Assembly: GCA_016718605.1 (NCBI GenBank)
Contig: JADKCY010000001.1
Location: 186,001-250,000, forward strand
Length of the DNA: 64,000 nt
From: Lysobacterales bacterium
GTDB lineage: Bacteria > Pseudomonadota > Gammaproteobacteria > Xanthomonadales > Xanthomonadaceae
Reading direction: 5' to 3'
Both the position numbers and the translations under genes were made by a program. Shown in pieces: positions 53,186 to 61,595 of this stretch (position 1 is its first letter; each line of letters starts with the position of its first letter). Under the pieces are notes generated by a model that saw nothing but the letters and a program-made list of their open reading frames with translations, was not told the origin of the DNA and did no database searches.

Positions 53186-54115
53186 TCAGCTAGCAAACAC
53201 ACGATTAGGTCGGATTCCACCTTTGGGATCGGACTCCATCAAGGCGACGGCTCGCCCCTGCGTATCCAAAGCGAGCGACGGCAACGCACCCGTGGCAGGC
53301 TCGCGATCACGCAGAGACTGCCCCTGCCGAACCCGACGCTGCTCATCGTCGTCGAGATGGACAACTGGATGATGGGCCAATGCCTCTTCAATTGTCCGCC
53401 AAGCAGCGCAATCGCCAATGCTAACCTCATCCGTCAGCAGCGCTTCGAGAGACTGCATCGCGACATTCCGGAATGGCTCAACCCAGAGTCGACGCAATGC
53501 CTGAACATGGGCGCCGCAGCCAAGAGCCTCACCAAGATCACGAACCAGACTGCGAATGTAGGTCCCAGAACCGCATTCAATATATAACTTGGCCCAGTCG
53601 TCACCATGTTCCAACAACTTGATGCAATGCACTTCAACCGGCCGCGCGTCGATCTCTACGACTTCACCACGTCGCGCTTTGGCATACAAAGGCTCGCCTT
53701 CGCGCTTCAGAGCGGAAAAGATGGGGGGCACCTGTTGAATTTTGCCGATCAAGGGTACAAACGCGCGCTGCAGATCAGCGTCGGAAATCAACGGCAAAGG
53801 GTACCGACCAACGATCTGGCCGTCTGCGTCGGCACTGTCAGTAACTACGCCGAATTTGGCCACCGCCTCATAGGCTTTGTTGGCACCTAACAACCAACCG
53901 GCTATTTTGGTCGCTTCACCAAAGCACAATGGCAACATTCCAGTCGCTAGTGGGTCCAGCGCACCGGTGTGGCCTCCTTTCTCTGCACAAAAATGATGGC
54001 GCGCTCGCTGGAGAGCTTGGTTAGAACTTATCCCGGAGGGCTTATCCAGCAGGAGAATACCATCCACTCGACGCCAACGCTTTTTCGTCTTCGGGATGTT
54101 CATCTGACTGCGCAT
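53186..54115 (-). CDS. truB: tRNA pseudouridine-55 synthase
   Basis: 309 residues: GILLLDKPSGISSNQAL, catalytic Asp in GHTGALDPLATGMLP, PPIFSALKREGEPLY, and GSGTYIRSLVRDLGEAL. It makes pseudouridine 55 in tRNA. The start is ATG 54115 or 54103; neither has a clear ribosome site. It is 15 bases after rbfA. Confidence 0.95.
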   Translation of the reverse strand: MRSQMNIPKTKKRWRRVDGILLLDKPSGISSNQALQRARHHFCAEKGGHTGALDPLATGMLPLCFGEATKIAGWLLGANKAYEAVAKFGVVTDSADADGQIVGRYPLPLISDADLQRAFVPLIGKIQQVPPIFSALKREGEPLYAKARRGEVVEIDARPVEVHCIKLLEHGDDWAKLYIECGSGTYIRSLVRDLGEALGCGAHVQALRRLWVEPFRNVAMQSLEALLTDEVSIGDCAAWRTIEEALAHHPVVHLDDDEQRRVRQGQSLRDREPATGALPSLALDTQGRAVALMESDPKGGIRPNRVFAS

Positions 54116-54130
54116 TGGGTACTGCTGCGC

Positions 54131-54502
54131 TCAGTCGGCGCTCAACACGCGTGCAGCACTATCACGAAGTAAGGCTTCAATGCGTTCACCACGATCCAGA
54201 GAATCGTCGTAGTGAATGTGCAGTTCAGGAACACTCCGCATCTTCAGCATTCGCCCAAGTTGATAGCGCATCTCTTTGGCCAAATCACGCAGGGCCTTTA
54301 CCGCTTCCAGCGCACGTTCGGGCTCCAATGCGGTCACGAACACCTTGGCATGCGCGAGATCGCGCGTGACTTCCACGTCCGAAACACTGACGGATGGCAG
54401 ACCATGCTCGCGCACAGCCTCATGCACCAACTGCCCGACATCGCGACGCAGTTGGGCAGAGACACGGTCGGTTCGATGGAAGGACTTGCTTGGCACTGGC
54501 AT
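54131..54502 (-). CDS. rbfA: Ribosome-binding factor A
   Basis: 123 residues of KH-like fold: RVSAQLRRDVGQLVHEAV, VSDVEVTRDLAHAKVFVTA, and MRSVPELHIHYDDSLDRGERI. It helps 30S maturation and cold adaptation. ATG 54502 is chosen; an in-frame TTG lies 21 bases upstream. Confidence 0.92.
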   Translation of the reverse strand: MPVPSKSFHRTDRVSAQLRRDVGQLVHEAVREHGLPSVSVSDVEVTRDLAHAKVFVTALEPERALEAVKALRDLAKEMRYQLGRMLKMRSVPELHIHYDDSLDRGERIEALLRDSAARVLSAD

Positions 54503-54538
54503 TCCAAAATACGTGAAGCACAACTGGAAAGTGTCGAC

Positions 54539-54565
54539 CCTAACGCCTCAACAGGAGGTGTTAGG
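54539..54565 (-). repeat. Stem-loop upstream of rbfA containing an anti-Shine-Dalgarno CCTCC
   Basis: On the minus strand CCTAACACCTC pairs with GAGGCGTTAGG (11 bp, one wobble), loop CTGTT. It lies 37-63 bases before the rbfA ATG. No U-tract, so a regulatory or processing role is as likely as termination. Confidence 0.45.
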
Positions 54566-54656
54566 GCGGTTGGCCGCTCAGGATTTTCCGGCCTGAATAA
54601 GCACTAGCAAGGTATTGAAAAAAACCCAGTGAGCGCACGTCAGGACTTGCGAAGTT

Positions 54657-54682
54657 GAGAAAGTGCAGGACAGCACTTTCTC
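54657..54682 (-). terminator. Stem-loop just after infB
   Basis: GAGAAAGTGC and GCACTTTCTC are perfect 10-bp arms with a six-base loop, 10 bases past the infB stop. A T7 run occurs about 40 bases further on. It may act as an attenuator or mRNA-stabilising hairpin inside the operon. Confidence 0.5.
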
Positions 54683-54691
54683 GCTAGCCTG

Positions 54692-57514
54692 CTACAGAGT
54701 CCGCTGAACCTCAATACGCTCGAAACACTCGATCATGTCGCCCGCTTTGACATCGTTGTATTGCTTGACCGCGATCCCGCAATCGGTGCCCATACGGACC
54801 TCTTCAACGATCTCCTTGTAGCGGCGCAACGATTCCAACTCGCCTTGGAAGATGACGGTGTTGTTACGCAGCACGCGAATTGGCTTGTTGCGCTTGACCG
54901 TACCTTCCACAACCATCGAACCCGCCACCGCACCGAACTTTGAACTGCGGAACACTTCGCGGACTTCTGCGGTGCCGATGATCTCTTCGCGAATCTCCAC
55001 ACCTAGCAACCCCGAGGCAACCTGCTTTACCTGATCGATCACGTCATAGATGATCGAGAAGTACCGCAAATCCAGACCGTTGGACTCGATAATCCGCCGT
55101 GCGGCAGCATCAGCTCGCACATTGAAACCAATGACGACCGCCTTGGAGGCAGCAGCCAAAGTGGCATCAGACTCTGTAATCCCACCAACACCCGAGGTGA
55201 TGACGTTGATCCGAATGCGCTCATTGGACAACCCCGTAAGCGACTCTCGGAGAGCTTCAACCGAACCCTGCACATCCGCCTTGATGACAAGATTGAGCGT
55301 CTGCTGACCTTCACCCTGGCCCATCTGCGCCATGATGTCTTCCATGCGGTTGCCCGCTTGCTTGACCAAGCGGTGCTCGCGCCGCTTTGCTTCACGCTGC
55401 TGCGCAACGTCTTTGGCAAGGCGCTCGTCTTCAACCACCACGAAGTCATCACCCGCATCAGGCACGCCAGACAAACCCAGCACAACAACAGGAATAGACG
55501 GACCGGCGCTTTCGACTTGCTGACTGGTTTCGTCAAATAGCGCTCGCACCCGGCCATATTGTGTACCGCAAACCAAATAATCACCCTTGATGAGCGTGCC
55601 TTGCTGAACTAGGACCGTCGCAATCGGACCACGCCCCTTGTCCAAGGCAGACTCAATTACCACGCCCGAAGCGCGCCCTTCCGGCACTGCCTTCAATTCA
55701 AGCACTTCCGCTTGAACAGAAATGGCTTCGAGCAACGCGTCAACTCCCATGCCGGTTTTGGCAGAAAGTGGAACGAACTGCGTATCGCCGCCCCAATCTT
55801 CCGGAATCACTTCGTGATTCGCCAAACCTTGCTTCAGATTGTCTGGATTGGCATCCGCCTTATCCATCTTGTTCATCGCGACGATGATCGGCACCTTCGC
55901 CGCTCTTGCGTGCTTGATCGCCTCAACTGTCTGAGGCATCACGCCATCGTCAGCCGCCACCACTAGAACAACAATGTCGGTTAACTTTGCGCCGCGTGCG
56001 CGCATCGATGTGAAAGCAGCATGGCCAGGTGTATCGAGGAAGGAAATAACACCTTTGGGTGTCTCAACATGGTAGGCACCAATGTGTTGAGTAATGCCAC
56101 CGGCTTCGCCAGTGGCAACTTTGGTGCGCCGAATGTAATCAAGCAGCGAGGTCTTGCCGTGATCCACATGCCCCATGATCGTGACAACAGGCGGTCGTGC
56201 CTTGGACTCACCTTCAAGCTCAACATGCGCGACCAACGCAGATTCTGCGTCGTTCTCAGTTGCAAGTATCGCGGTGTGCCCGAGTTCTTCGACCACCAGT
56301 ACCGCGGTATCGTGATCAATGGCCTGGTTGATGGTAGCCATGACTCCCATCTTGAAGAGAGCTTTCACCACTTCGGCACCCTTCAACGCAAGCTTCTGTG
56401 CCAGATCAGCAACGATGATGCTCTCGCCAATCGCAACTTCACGCGTCATCGGCGCCGTGGGGCGGGAAAAGCCGTGCGCTGCACCACCCGAGCGACTAGC
56501 CTCGGCGGCCCGCTTACCCGGCTTTCGGCGTGCGCCACGGCGGGCCATACCTGCATCTGAAAGATGCAATTCCCCCTTGGCGAAACGACCAGCGCCATCA
56601 TCTGCACCACTTCGGCCTGGACGCGCCGCACCTCGACTGCGGCGATCATCCGCACGCCCTCCTCGCGGAGCGGACGGCGGAGCCATCGGACCACTCGGGG
56701 GAGCGCTTGGCCCGCGCATTGGTGGCCGCGCGGCCCCTGGGCCACTCGGCCCGCCACGCGGAGCAAATTCCGGCCGCGGTGTCCCGGGGCGCTGACCTGC
56801 ACCCGATGAAGGCGCCCCGGTTCTTGCTGGTCCAGGGCCACTGCGTGGATACGCTCCAGGAGCGCTGGACGGAGGGCGACTGGCGCGATCCGCGCCACGT
56901 TCCACAGAACGCTCAACTGGGCGACCGGCAGGAACACGATCAACAGGGCGTGTCACAGGCGCCTCAACCGTTGTTGGCGCAAGTTCAACCTTCACTTCCG
57001 CGACAGGCTGATCCAAGACAGGAATATCCGGTGAAACTGCGACCTGCGCAGGCTTTGGCTCGACTTCAACGCGCTGCTTCTCTTCATGACGTCGAGTCTC
57101 AGCATCCAATCGCGCCTGTTCTTCCGTCGCTTGGCGGAGTTGAGACTCGCGAAGCAATCGCTGAGCTTCTTCACGCGATGAGTCTTCCGGGCTTTCAACT
57201 TCGCTACGTTTGACGTAGGTGCGCTTCTGCCGTACCTCGACATTGACGGTGGTCTTGGTCTTACCGGCAGCGACAGTAATCTCTTGAACCTTTCGACGTT
57301 GCAAGGTGATCTGCTTCGGGGAAGCAGACTCTTCAGCAGTCTCAACTTTGCCATGATTTCGGCGCAAAAAACCAAGCAGCTTCATTTTCTCGGTACTAGT
57401 GACCATCTGGTCGGGCCCGCTGAAGCTCATGCCCGCCTCGGCGAGCTGTTCAAGCAGCTTCTCCACTGGCGTGCCGACCATCTTGGCGAGTGAACGTACC
57501 GTTACTTCGGACAT
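54692..57514 (-). CDS. infB: Translation initiation factor IF-2
   Basis: 940 residues. The N-terminal IF2-N domain (VTVRSLAKMVGTPVEKLLEQL) is followed by a charged helical stretch and a Pro/Arg/Gly-rich, probably disordered stretch at about 190-345. A second IF2-N-like region leads to the GTPase: G1 GHVDHGKTS, G3 DTPGHAAF, G4 NKMD, G5 SAKTG. Domains II-IV follow. It brings initiator tRNA to the 30S subunit, fitting its position downstream of the tRNA-fMet gene. ATG 57514 is preceded by CAGGA. Confidence 0.97.
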   Translation of the reverse strand: MSEVTVRSLAKMVGTPVEKLLEQLAEAGMSFSGPDQMVTSTEKMKLLGFLRRNHGKVETAEESASPKQITLQRRKVQEITVAAGKTKTTVNVEVRQKRTYVKRSEVESPEDSSREEAQRLLRESQLRQATEEQARLDAETRRHEEKQRVEVEPKPAQVAVSPDIPVLDQPVAEVKVELAPTTVEAPVTRPVDRVPAGRPVERSVERGADRASRPPSSAPGAYPRSGPGPARTGAPSSGAGQRPGTPRPEFAPRGGPSGPGAARPPMRGPSAPPSGPMAPPSAPRGGRADDRRSRGAARPGRSGADDGAGRFAKGELHLSDAGMARRGARRKPGKRAAEASRSGGAAHGFSRPTAPMTREVAIGESIIVADLAQKLALKGAEVVKALFKMGVMATINQAIDHDTAVLVVEELGHTAILATENDAESALVAHVELEGESKARPPVVTIMGHVDHGKTSLLDYIRRTKVATGEAGGITQHIGAYHVETPKGVISFLDTPGHAAFTSMRARGAKLTDIVVLVVAADDGVMPQTVEAIKHARAAKVPIIVAMNKMDKADANPDNLKQGLANHEVIPEDWGGDTQFVPLSAKTGMGVDALLEAISVQAEVLELKAVPEGRASGVVIESALDKGRGPIATVLVQQGTLIKGDYLVCGTQYGRVRALFDETSQQVESAGPSIPVVVLGLSGVPDAGDDFVVVEDERLAKDVAQQREAKRREHRLVKQAGNRMEDIMAQMGQGEGQQTLNLVIKADVQGSVEALRESLTGLSNERIRINVITSGVGGITESDATLAAASKAVVIGFNVRADAAARRIIESNGLDLRYFSIIYDVIDQVKQVASGLLGVEIREEIIGTAEVREVFRSSKFGAVAGSMVVEGTVKRNKPIRVLRNNTVIFQGELESLRRYKEIVEEVRMGTDCGIAVKQYNDVKAGDMIECFERIEVQRTL

Positions 57515-57620
57515 GTGTATTCCTGAAAATCCAACGACGCCTCAAAGGGCATCTACAAGCAGACAAGTGTAACCCGAGCAGCCACGTATTCGGCGAGCAA
57601 AGCAGGCCGAAAACACGGGA

Positions 57621-59108
57621 TTACTCAAACCAATGCTGGCGTGCAGCCATAATCAGCACACCCGCGCGTTCTACGGTCATGCCATCGATGTCGGCAATCT
57701 CGTCAACCGCCATTTCCGCCAAGTCATCACGGGTCGCGACGCCACGCGCCGCCAACGCATACGCCAAGGGTTCGTCCATACCCTCAAGAGAGAGCAGATC
57801 CTCCGCAGGCTTGTGGTCCTCAATCTCTTCCTCGGCCGCCAAAGCCTCGGTCAGCAGCGCATCACGCGCTCTTGCCCGCAGCTCTTCAACGATATCCTCA
57901 TCAAATCCGTCAACAGCCAACAACTCCGCGGTCGGCACGTAGGCAATCTCTTCCAAGGTACTGAAACCTTCTGCCACCAAGATGCCGGCAATCTCCTCGT
58001 CAACCTCCAGCTTGTCGATAAAGAGCGTGCGCGCTTTACCCTGCTCAGCCTCGCTCTTGGCGGCAACCTGATCCTGAGTCATGACGTTGAGTTGCCAGCC
58101 GGTAAGCTTGCTGGCCAGTCGAACATTCTGCCCACCTTTGCCAATCGCCTGAGCCAACTTATCTTCAGCGACCGCGATATCCATCGAGTGACGCTCTTCG
58201 TCGACGATGATTGATTGAACTTCAGCTGGCGCCATCGCGTTGATCACGAACTGCGCGGGATTTTCGCTCCAAAGAACAATATCGATACGCTCACCATTGA
58301 GCTCGTTCGACACCGCCTGCACGCGTGAACCACGCATCCCGATGCAAGCACCGATAGGGTCCGTACGCGTGTCATGCGCCAGAACAGCAATTTTTGCACG
58401 GTCGCCGGGATCTCGGGCTGCCGCCTTGATCTCAACCAGGTTCTGGCCAACCTCAGGTACCTCAAGGCGAAACAACTCCATCATGAACTCAGGAGCCCCT
58501 CTGGAGACAAACAACTGCGGGCCGCGCGCTTCCGCGCGAACCTCGGCCAAGTACCCGCGAACGCGATCCCCAGGGCGCAGCACATCACGAGGGATGGATT
58601 TTTCCTTAGGAATGAAGGCTTCAGCATTGCCACCCAGATCAATGTAGACGTTACCGCGCTCAACGCGCTTGACGACGCCCGTAATCAACTCACCCACGCG
58701 ATCCTTATAGGCCTCAACAACCAGACCCCGCTCCGCCTCACGGACACGCTGGACGATGACCTGCTTCGCAGCCTGCGCGGAGATGCGGCCGAAATCCTCG
58801 TTGTCGACCTTTTCGAGAACCTGCTCTCCGACTTTTGCATCTTCACGGATATCCACAGCATCCATAAGGCGCAGCTGGCAGTGCGGTGACTCCATCACGA
58901 CATCATCGGCGACCACTTCGTAGACGCGGAATGTCTCGTAATTGCCGTTACTGCGATTGATCGTTACGCGGATCGAGACATCATCTTCATCGAAGCGTTT
59001 TTTGGCCGCAGACGCCAAAGCAGCCTCAAGCGCATCGAATATCACTTCGCGCGCCACACCTTTCTCGTTTGCCACCGCTTCGGCAACCAGCAGAAGATCC
59101 TTACTCAT
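57621..59108 (-). CDS. nusA: Transcription termination/antitermination factor NusA
   Basis: 495 residues. An N-terminal RNA-polymerase-binding domain begins MSKDLLLVAEAVANEKGV. An S1 domain (ELITGVVKRVERGNVYIDLG) and two KH domains (GACIGMRGSRVQAVSNEL and KLAQAIGKGGQNVRLAS) follow, then two acidic C-terminal repeats with helix-hairpin-helix character (LATVDG-like LLAVDGFDEDIVEEL and LLSLEGMDEPLAYAL). The C-terminal repeats are typical of proteobacterial NusA. Confidence 0.97.
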   Translation of the reverse strand: MSKDLLLVAEAVANEKGVAREVIFDALEAALASAAKKRFDEDDVSIRVTINRSNGNYETFRVYEVVADDVVMESPHCQLRLMDAVDIREDAKVGEQVLEKVDNEDFGRISAQAAKQVIVQRVREAERGLVVEAYKDRVGELITGVVKRVERGNVYIDLGGNAEAFIPKEKSIPRDVLRPGDRVRGYLAEVRAEARGPQLFVSRGAPEFMMELFRLEVPEVGQNLVEIKAAARDPGDRAKIAVLAHDTRTDPIGACIGMRGSRVQAVSNELNGERIDIVLWSENPAQFVINAMAPAEVQSIIVDEERHSMDIAVAEDKLAQAIGKGGQNVRLASKLTGWQLNVMTQDQVAAKSEAEQGKARTLFIDKLEVDEEIAGILVAEGFSTLEEIAYVPTAELLAVDGFDEDIVEELRARARDALLTEALAAEEEIEDHKPAEDLLSLEGMDEPLAYALAARGVATRDDLAEMAVDEIADIDGMTVERAGVLIMAARQHWFE

Positions 59109-59254
59109 TGCTCCATCTCCAGCGAGAACCCGCCTCGCAATCTTGAATTAAACGGTCGATCACGGCTTGGATGGCACCCTGAAAGGGCATGAACCCATTT
59201 GTCCGCGACCACACTTCACATGGGGAACCACATAGCAAACCGCCAGCCAAACAC

Positions 59255-59830
59255 TCAGAGTCCAGACGGACGCCTGCCACGAGGCGGCTTCACATCCTCA
59301 TAAATTGACAACTCGACATCCGTCTCTGATTCATCGGCTCCAGCCTCAACGCCTTGGCCAAATCCTATACGCGCATAGTCAGGAACCAGTCGCGCCTTTT
59401 GGATGTTGTCTAACGCTAACCGGTAGTCCGCCCCATCTTGCCGAACAAGCACTGCGGAATCGTCCACAGCGACAATCTCTGCGGTAAAACGACGACGGCC
59501 TTCGATCGGCAAGTGCAAAGCAATCTTGGCCTTCTCACCGAGAAACCGCGAAAAATGAGCCGCGCTGAACAGAGGGCGATCAAACCCGGGCGAGGAGACC
59601 TCCAGCACATACTGCCCTTCGATCGGATCGTTCACGTCCAGCAACGCACTGACCTCACGACTAACCAAGGCACAATCGTCCACAGTCACGAGCCGATCAG
59701 GCGCTTCAATATACAGACGCAACATGCTCCTGTGACTACTCGGCGAATACTCAACGCCAAGCAACTCCAAGCCAAGGTCGCCAATCAAAGGCGATAGCAA
59801 TGCTTCAATTTCCTGCAGTTTCTGCGACAT
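59255..59830 (-). CDS. rimP: Ribosome maturation factor RimP
   Basis: 191 residues: LGLELLGVEYSPSSHRSMLRLYIE, VTVDDCALVSREVSALLDV, YVLEVSSPGFDRPLF, then an Sm-like C-terminal domain (RRRFTAEIVAVDDSAVLV). Residues beyond about 150 form an acidic tail not in short homologues. It aids 30S assembly. ATG 59830 is chosen because homology starts there; the in-frame extension to 59908 crosses the terminator. Confidence 0.93.
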   Translation of the reverse strand: MSQKLQEIEALLSPLIGDLGLELLGVEYSPSSHRSMLRLYIEAPDRLVTVDDCALVSREVSALLDVNDPIEGQYVLEVSSPGFDRPLFSAAHFSRFLGEKAKIALHLPIEGRRRFTAEIVAVDDSAVLVRQDGADYRLALDNIQKARLVPDYARIGFGQGVEAGADESETDVELSIYEDVKPPRGRRPSGL

Positions 59831-59875
59831 AGAAAGACATCCCGAACAGCCTGCCGCATCAAATGAAACAGGCAC

Positions 59876-59896
59876 AAAAAAAGGGCGCTCGGCCCT
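59876..59896 (-). terminator. Intrinsic terminator/attenuator between tRNA-fMet and rimP
   Basis: On the minus strand AGGGC pairs with GCCCT around a five-base loop, followed by seven T. It lies about 90 bases beyond the tRNA and 46 bases before rimP. E. coli has a comparable partial terminator between metY and rimP. Confidence 0.65.
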
Positions 59897-59949
59897 GTCC
59901 AATACCACCGGATGTAATGACGAAAACCTTCGCCATGGGCCGCAAAGCG

Positions 59950-59974
59950 AAAGAGCCTCACTCGGAGGCTCTTT
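59950..59974 (-). terminator. Strong hairpin directly after tRNA-fMet
   Basis: AAAGAGCCTC and GAGGCTCTTT are perfect 10-bp arms with a five-base loop, 10 bases beyond the tRNA 3' end. No long U-tract follows; it could be a processing or first termination element. Confidence 0.6.
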
Positions 59975-59984
59975 GCACCATTTC

Positions 59985-60061
59985 TGGTAGCGGGGGCAGG
60001 ATTTGAACCTGCGACCTTCGGGTTATGAGCCCGACGAGCTGCCAGACTGCTCCACCCCGCA
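59985..60061 (-). tRNA. Initiator tRNA-Met (CAU)
   Basis: A 77-base cloverleaf on the minus strand begins TGCGGGGTGGAGCAG, has anticodon loop CTCATAA and ends CCCCCGCTACCA with encoded CCA. Three consecutive G-C pairs in the anticodon stem and a mismatch at 1-72 (T/T here, C/A in E. coli) mark it as the initiator. The genes that follow match the E. coli metY operon. Confidence 0.97.
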
Positions 60062-60075
60062 TCAGGCAAGCGGCA

Positions 60076-60103
60076 AGTATACAGTGATTGTCATTTGGCG
60101 CAA
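60076..60103 (-). promoter_or_regulatory. Promoter of the tRNA-fMet-rimP-nusA-infB operon
   Basis: On the minus strand TTGCGC (60098-60103) and TATACT (60076-60081) are 16 bases apart. Transcription would start about 8 bases before the tRNA. Confidence 0.7.
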
Positions 60104-60130
60104 GCGTTGAGACGCTATTCGAAGACGAAT

Positions 60131-61582
60131 TCAGTGCGTGCCAACCGCGCGCAGACACCAATCGATCAGCGGACTCCAGAACAAGCCCAGCACCAACATC
60201 GCCAACCCGTTTGCGCTCAACACCCAACGCAACTGAGTGTCGACGGAGGCCACATGGACTGTGTCCTCGGCAGCATCATCAAAGTACATGACCTTGATGA
60301 CTCGCAGGTAGTAAAACGCCCCAACGACCGCGAACACTGCAGCGACCAGCGCAAGCCAAAGCATATCGCCTTGGACGGCCGCCTGGATGACAGCCAGTTT
60401 GGCCCAGAAGCCAAACAAGGGCGGGAAGCCGGCCAACGAGCCCATCAGAAGCAAAACGATGAAAGCGAACCACGGATGACTTTGGTTGAGGCCACGAAAG
60501 TCCTCGATGCGATCAGCCTCAAAGCCGCGACGCGCCATCAATATGACAACGGCAAACGCGCCGACCGACATCAAGGAATAACTAACCGCGTAGAACAGTG
60601 CGGCAGCCTGACCTTGACCAGTCCCCGCACTCAAACCCAAAAACAGGAAGCCCACATGTGAAATCGTTGAATAGGCAAGCATTCTCTTGAGGTTGGTCTG
60701 CGCAATGGCAACGATGTTGCCAACGGCAAGTGACGCGACCGCCAGCCATGCCATGTATTGCCGCCAGTCGCCCTCCAACCCCGACAAGCCACCATCCAGC
60801 ACTCGATACGCCATACCAAACGCAGCTAGTTTCGGAGCTGATCCAATGAACGCCGTCACCGCAGTCGGAGCGCCGTGATAAACGTCGGGCAGCCACATAT
60901 GAAAGGGCGCGGCGCCAAACTTGAATGCGATACCGACGACGACAAACACCATACCGACAAGCAGTAGAGTCCGAGTCTCTCCCGCGTGCGCCGACACGGT
61001 TGCAATGGTCTGCAGATCGAGCGAGCCGCTCGCGCCGTACAGCATCGACATGCCGTATAGCAACATCCCCGATGCCAAAGCACCAAGCACGAAGTACTTC
61101 ATCGCTGACTCGACAGAGTTGCGGTTGTCACGATCCAGCGCGACAAGCGCATACGAAGACAAAGCCAACAACTCAAGTCCGAGGTAAACCGTGATCAAGC
61201 TGCCTGCCGAGACAAGAATCATCATGCCAAGCACAGCGAACAAACTCAGGACATAAAACTCGCCCTTGAACAGGGAACGATCAGCCAAGTAGGGTTTGGC
61301 GTAAACATAGGCAGCCGCAGTGACCACAAAGATAAACACCTTCAGTAAGTCTGCCACCCCATCACGCACAAACATTCCATTGAAAGCAGTTACCGATTCG
61401 CCCGTCGCTACACCACCGCGCAAAGTGAGAATCACCGCAGCGACCAGAACTAACAGTGAAAGAAAATGCGTGAGTCCGCGCCTGGCATCACTGATGAACA
61501 GATCCAGCAACAACAGAAGACAGGCTGCACTGAGGACAAATATCTCGGGCAGCAGGGGAGCCAATTCAGACAGGGAGAACAT
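60131..61582 (-). CDS. nuoN: NADH-quinone oxidoreductase subunit N
   Basis: 483 residues with about 13-14 transmembrane helices. Conserved proton-channel parts: ELLALSSYALVAL, AMKYFVLGALASGMLLYG, KFGAAPFHMWLPDVYHGAPTAV and NLKRMLAYSTISHVGFLFLG. It is an antiporter-like subunit of complex I in the inner membrane. ATG 61582 has GAGG upstream. It is the last nuo gene, followed by the tRNA promoter. Confidence 0.97.
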   Translation of the reverse strand: MFSLSELAPLLPEIFVLSAACLLLLLDLFISDARRGLTHFLSLLVLVAAVILTLRGGVATGESVTAFNGMFVRDGVADLLKVFIFVVTAAAYVYAKPYLADRSLFKGEFYVLSLFAVLGMMILVSAGSLITVYLGLELLALSSYALVALDRDNRNSVESAMKYFVLGALASGMLLYGMSMLYGASGSLDLQTIATVSAHAGETRTLLLVGMVFVVVGIAFKFGAAPFHMWLPDVYHGAPTAVTAFIGSAPKLAAFGMAYRVLDGGLSGLEGDWRQYMAWLAVASLAVGNIVAIAQTNLKRMLAYSTISHVGFLFLGLSAGTGQGQAAALFYAVSYSLMSVGAFAVVILMARRGFEADRIEDFRGLNQSHPWFAFIVLLLMGSLAGFPPLFGFWAKLAVIQAAVQGDMLWLALVAAVFAVVGAFYYLRVIKVMYFDDAAEDTVHVASVDTQLRWVLSANGLAMLVLGLFWSPLIDWCLRAVGTH

Positions 61583-61595
61583 TCGTGATCCTCGC

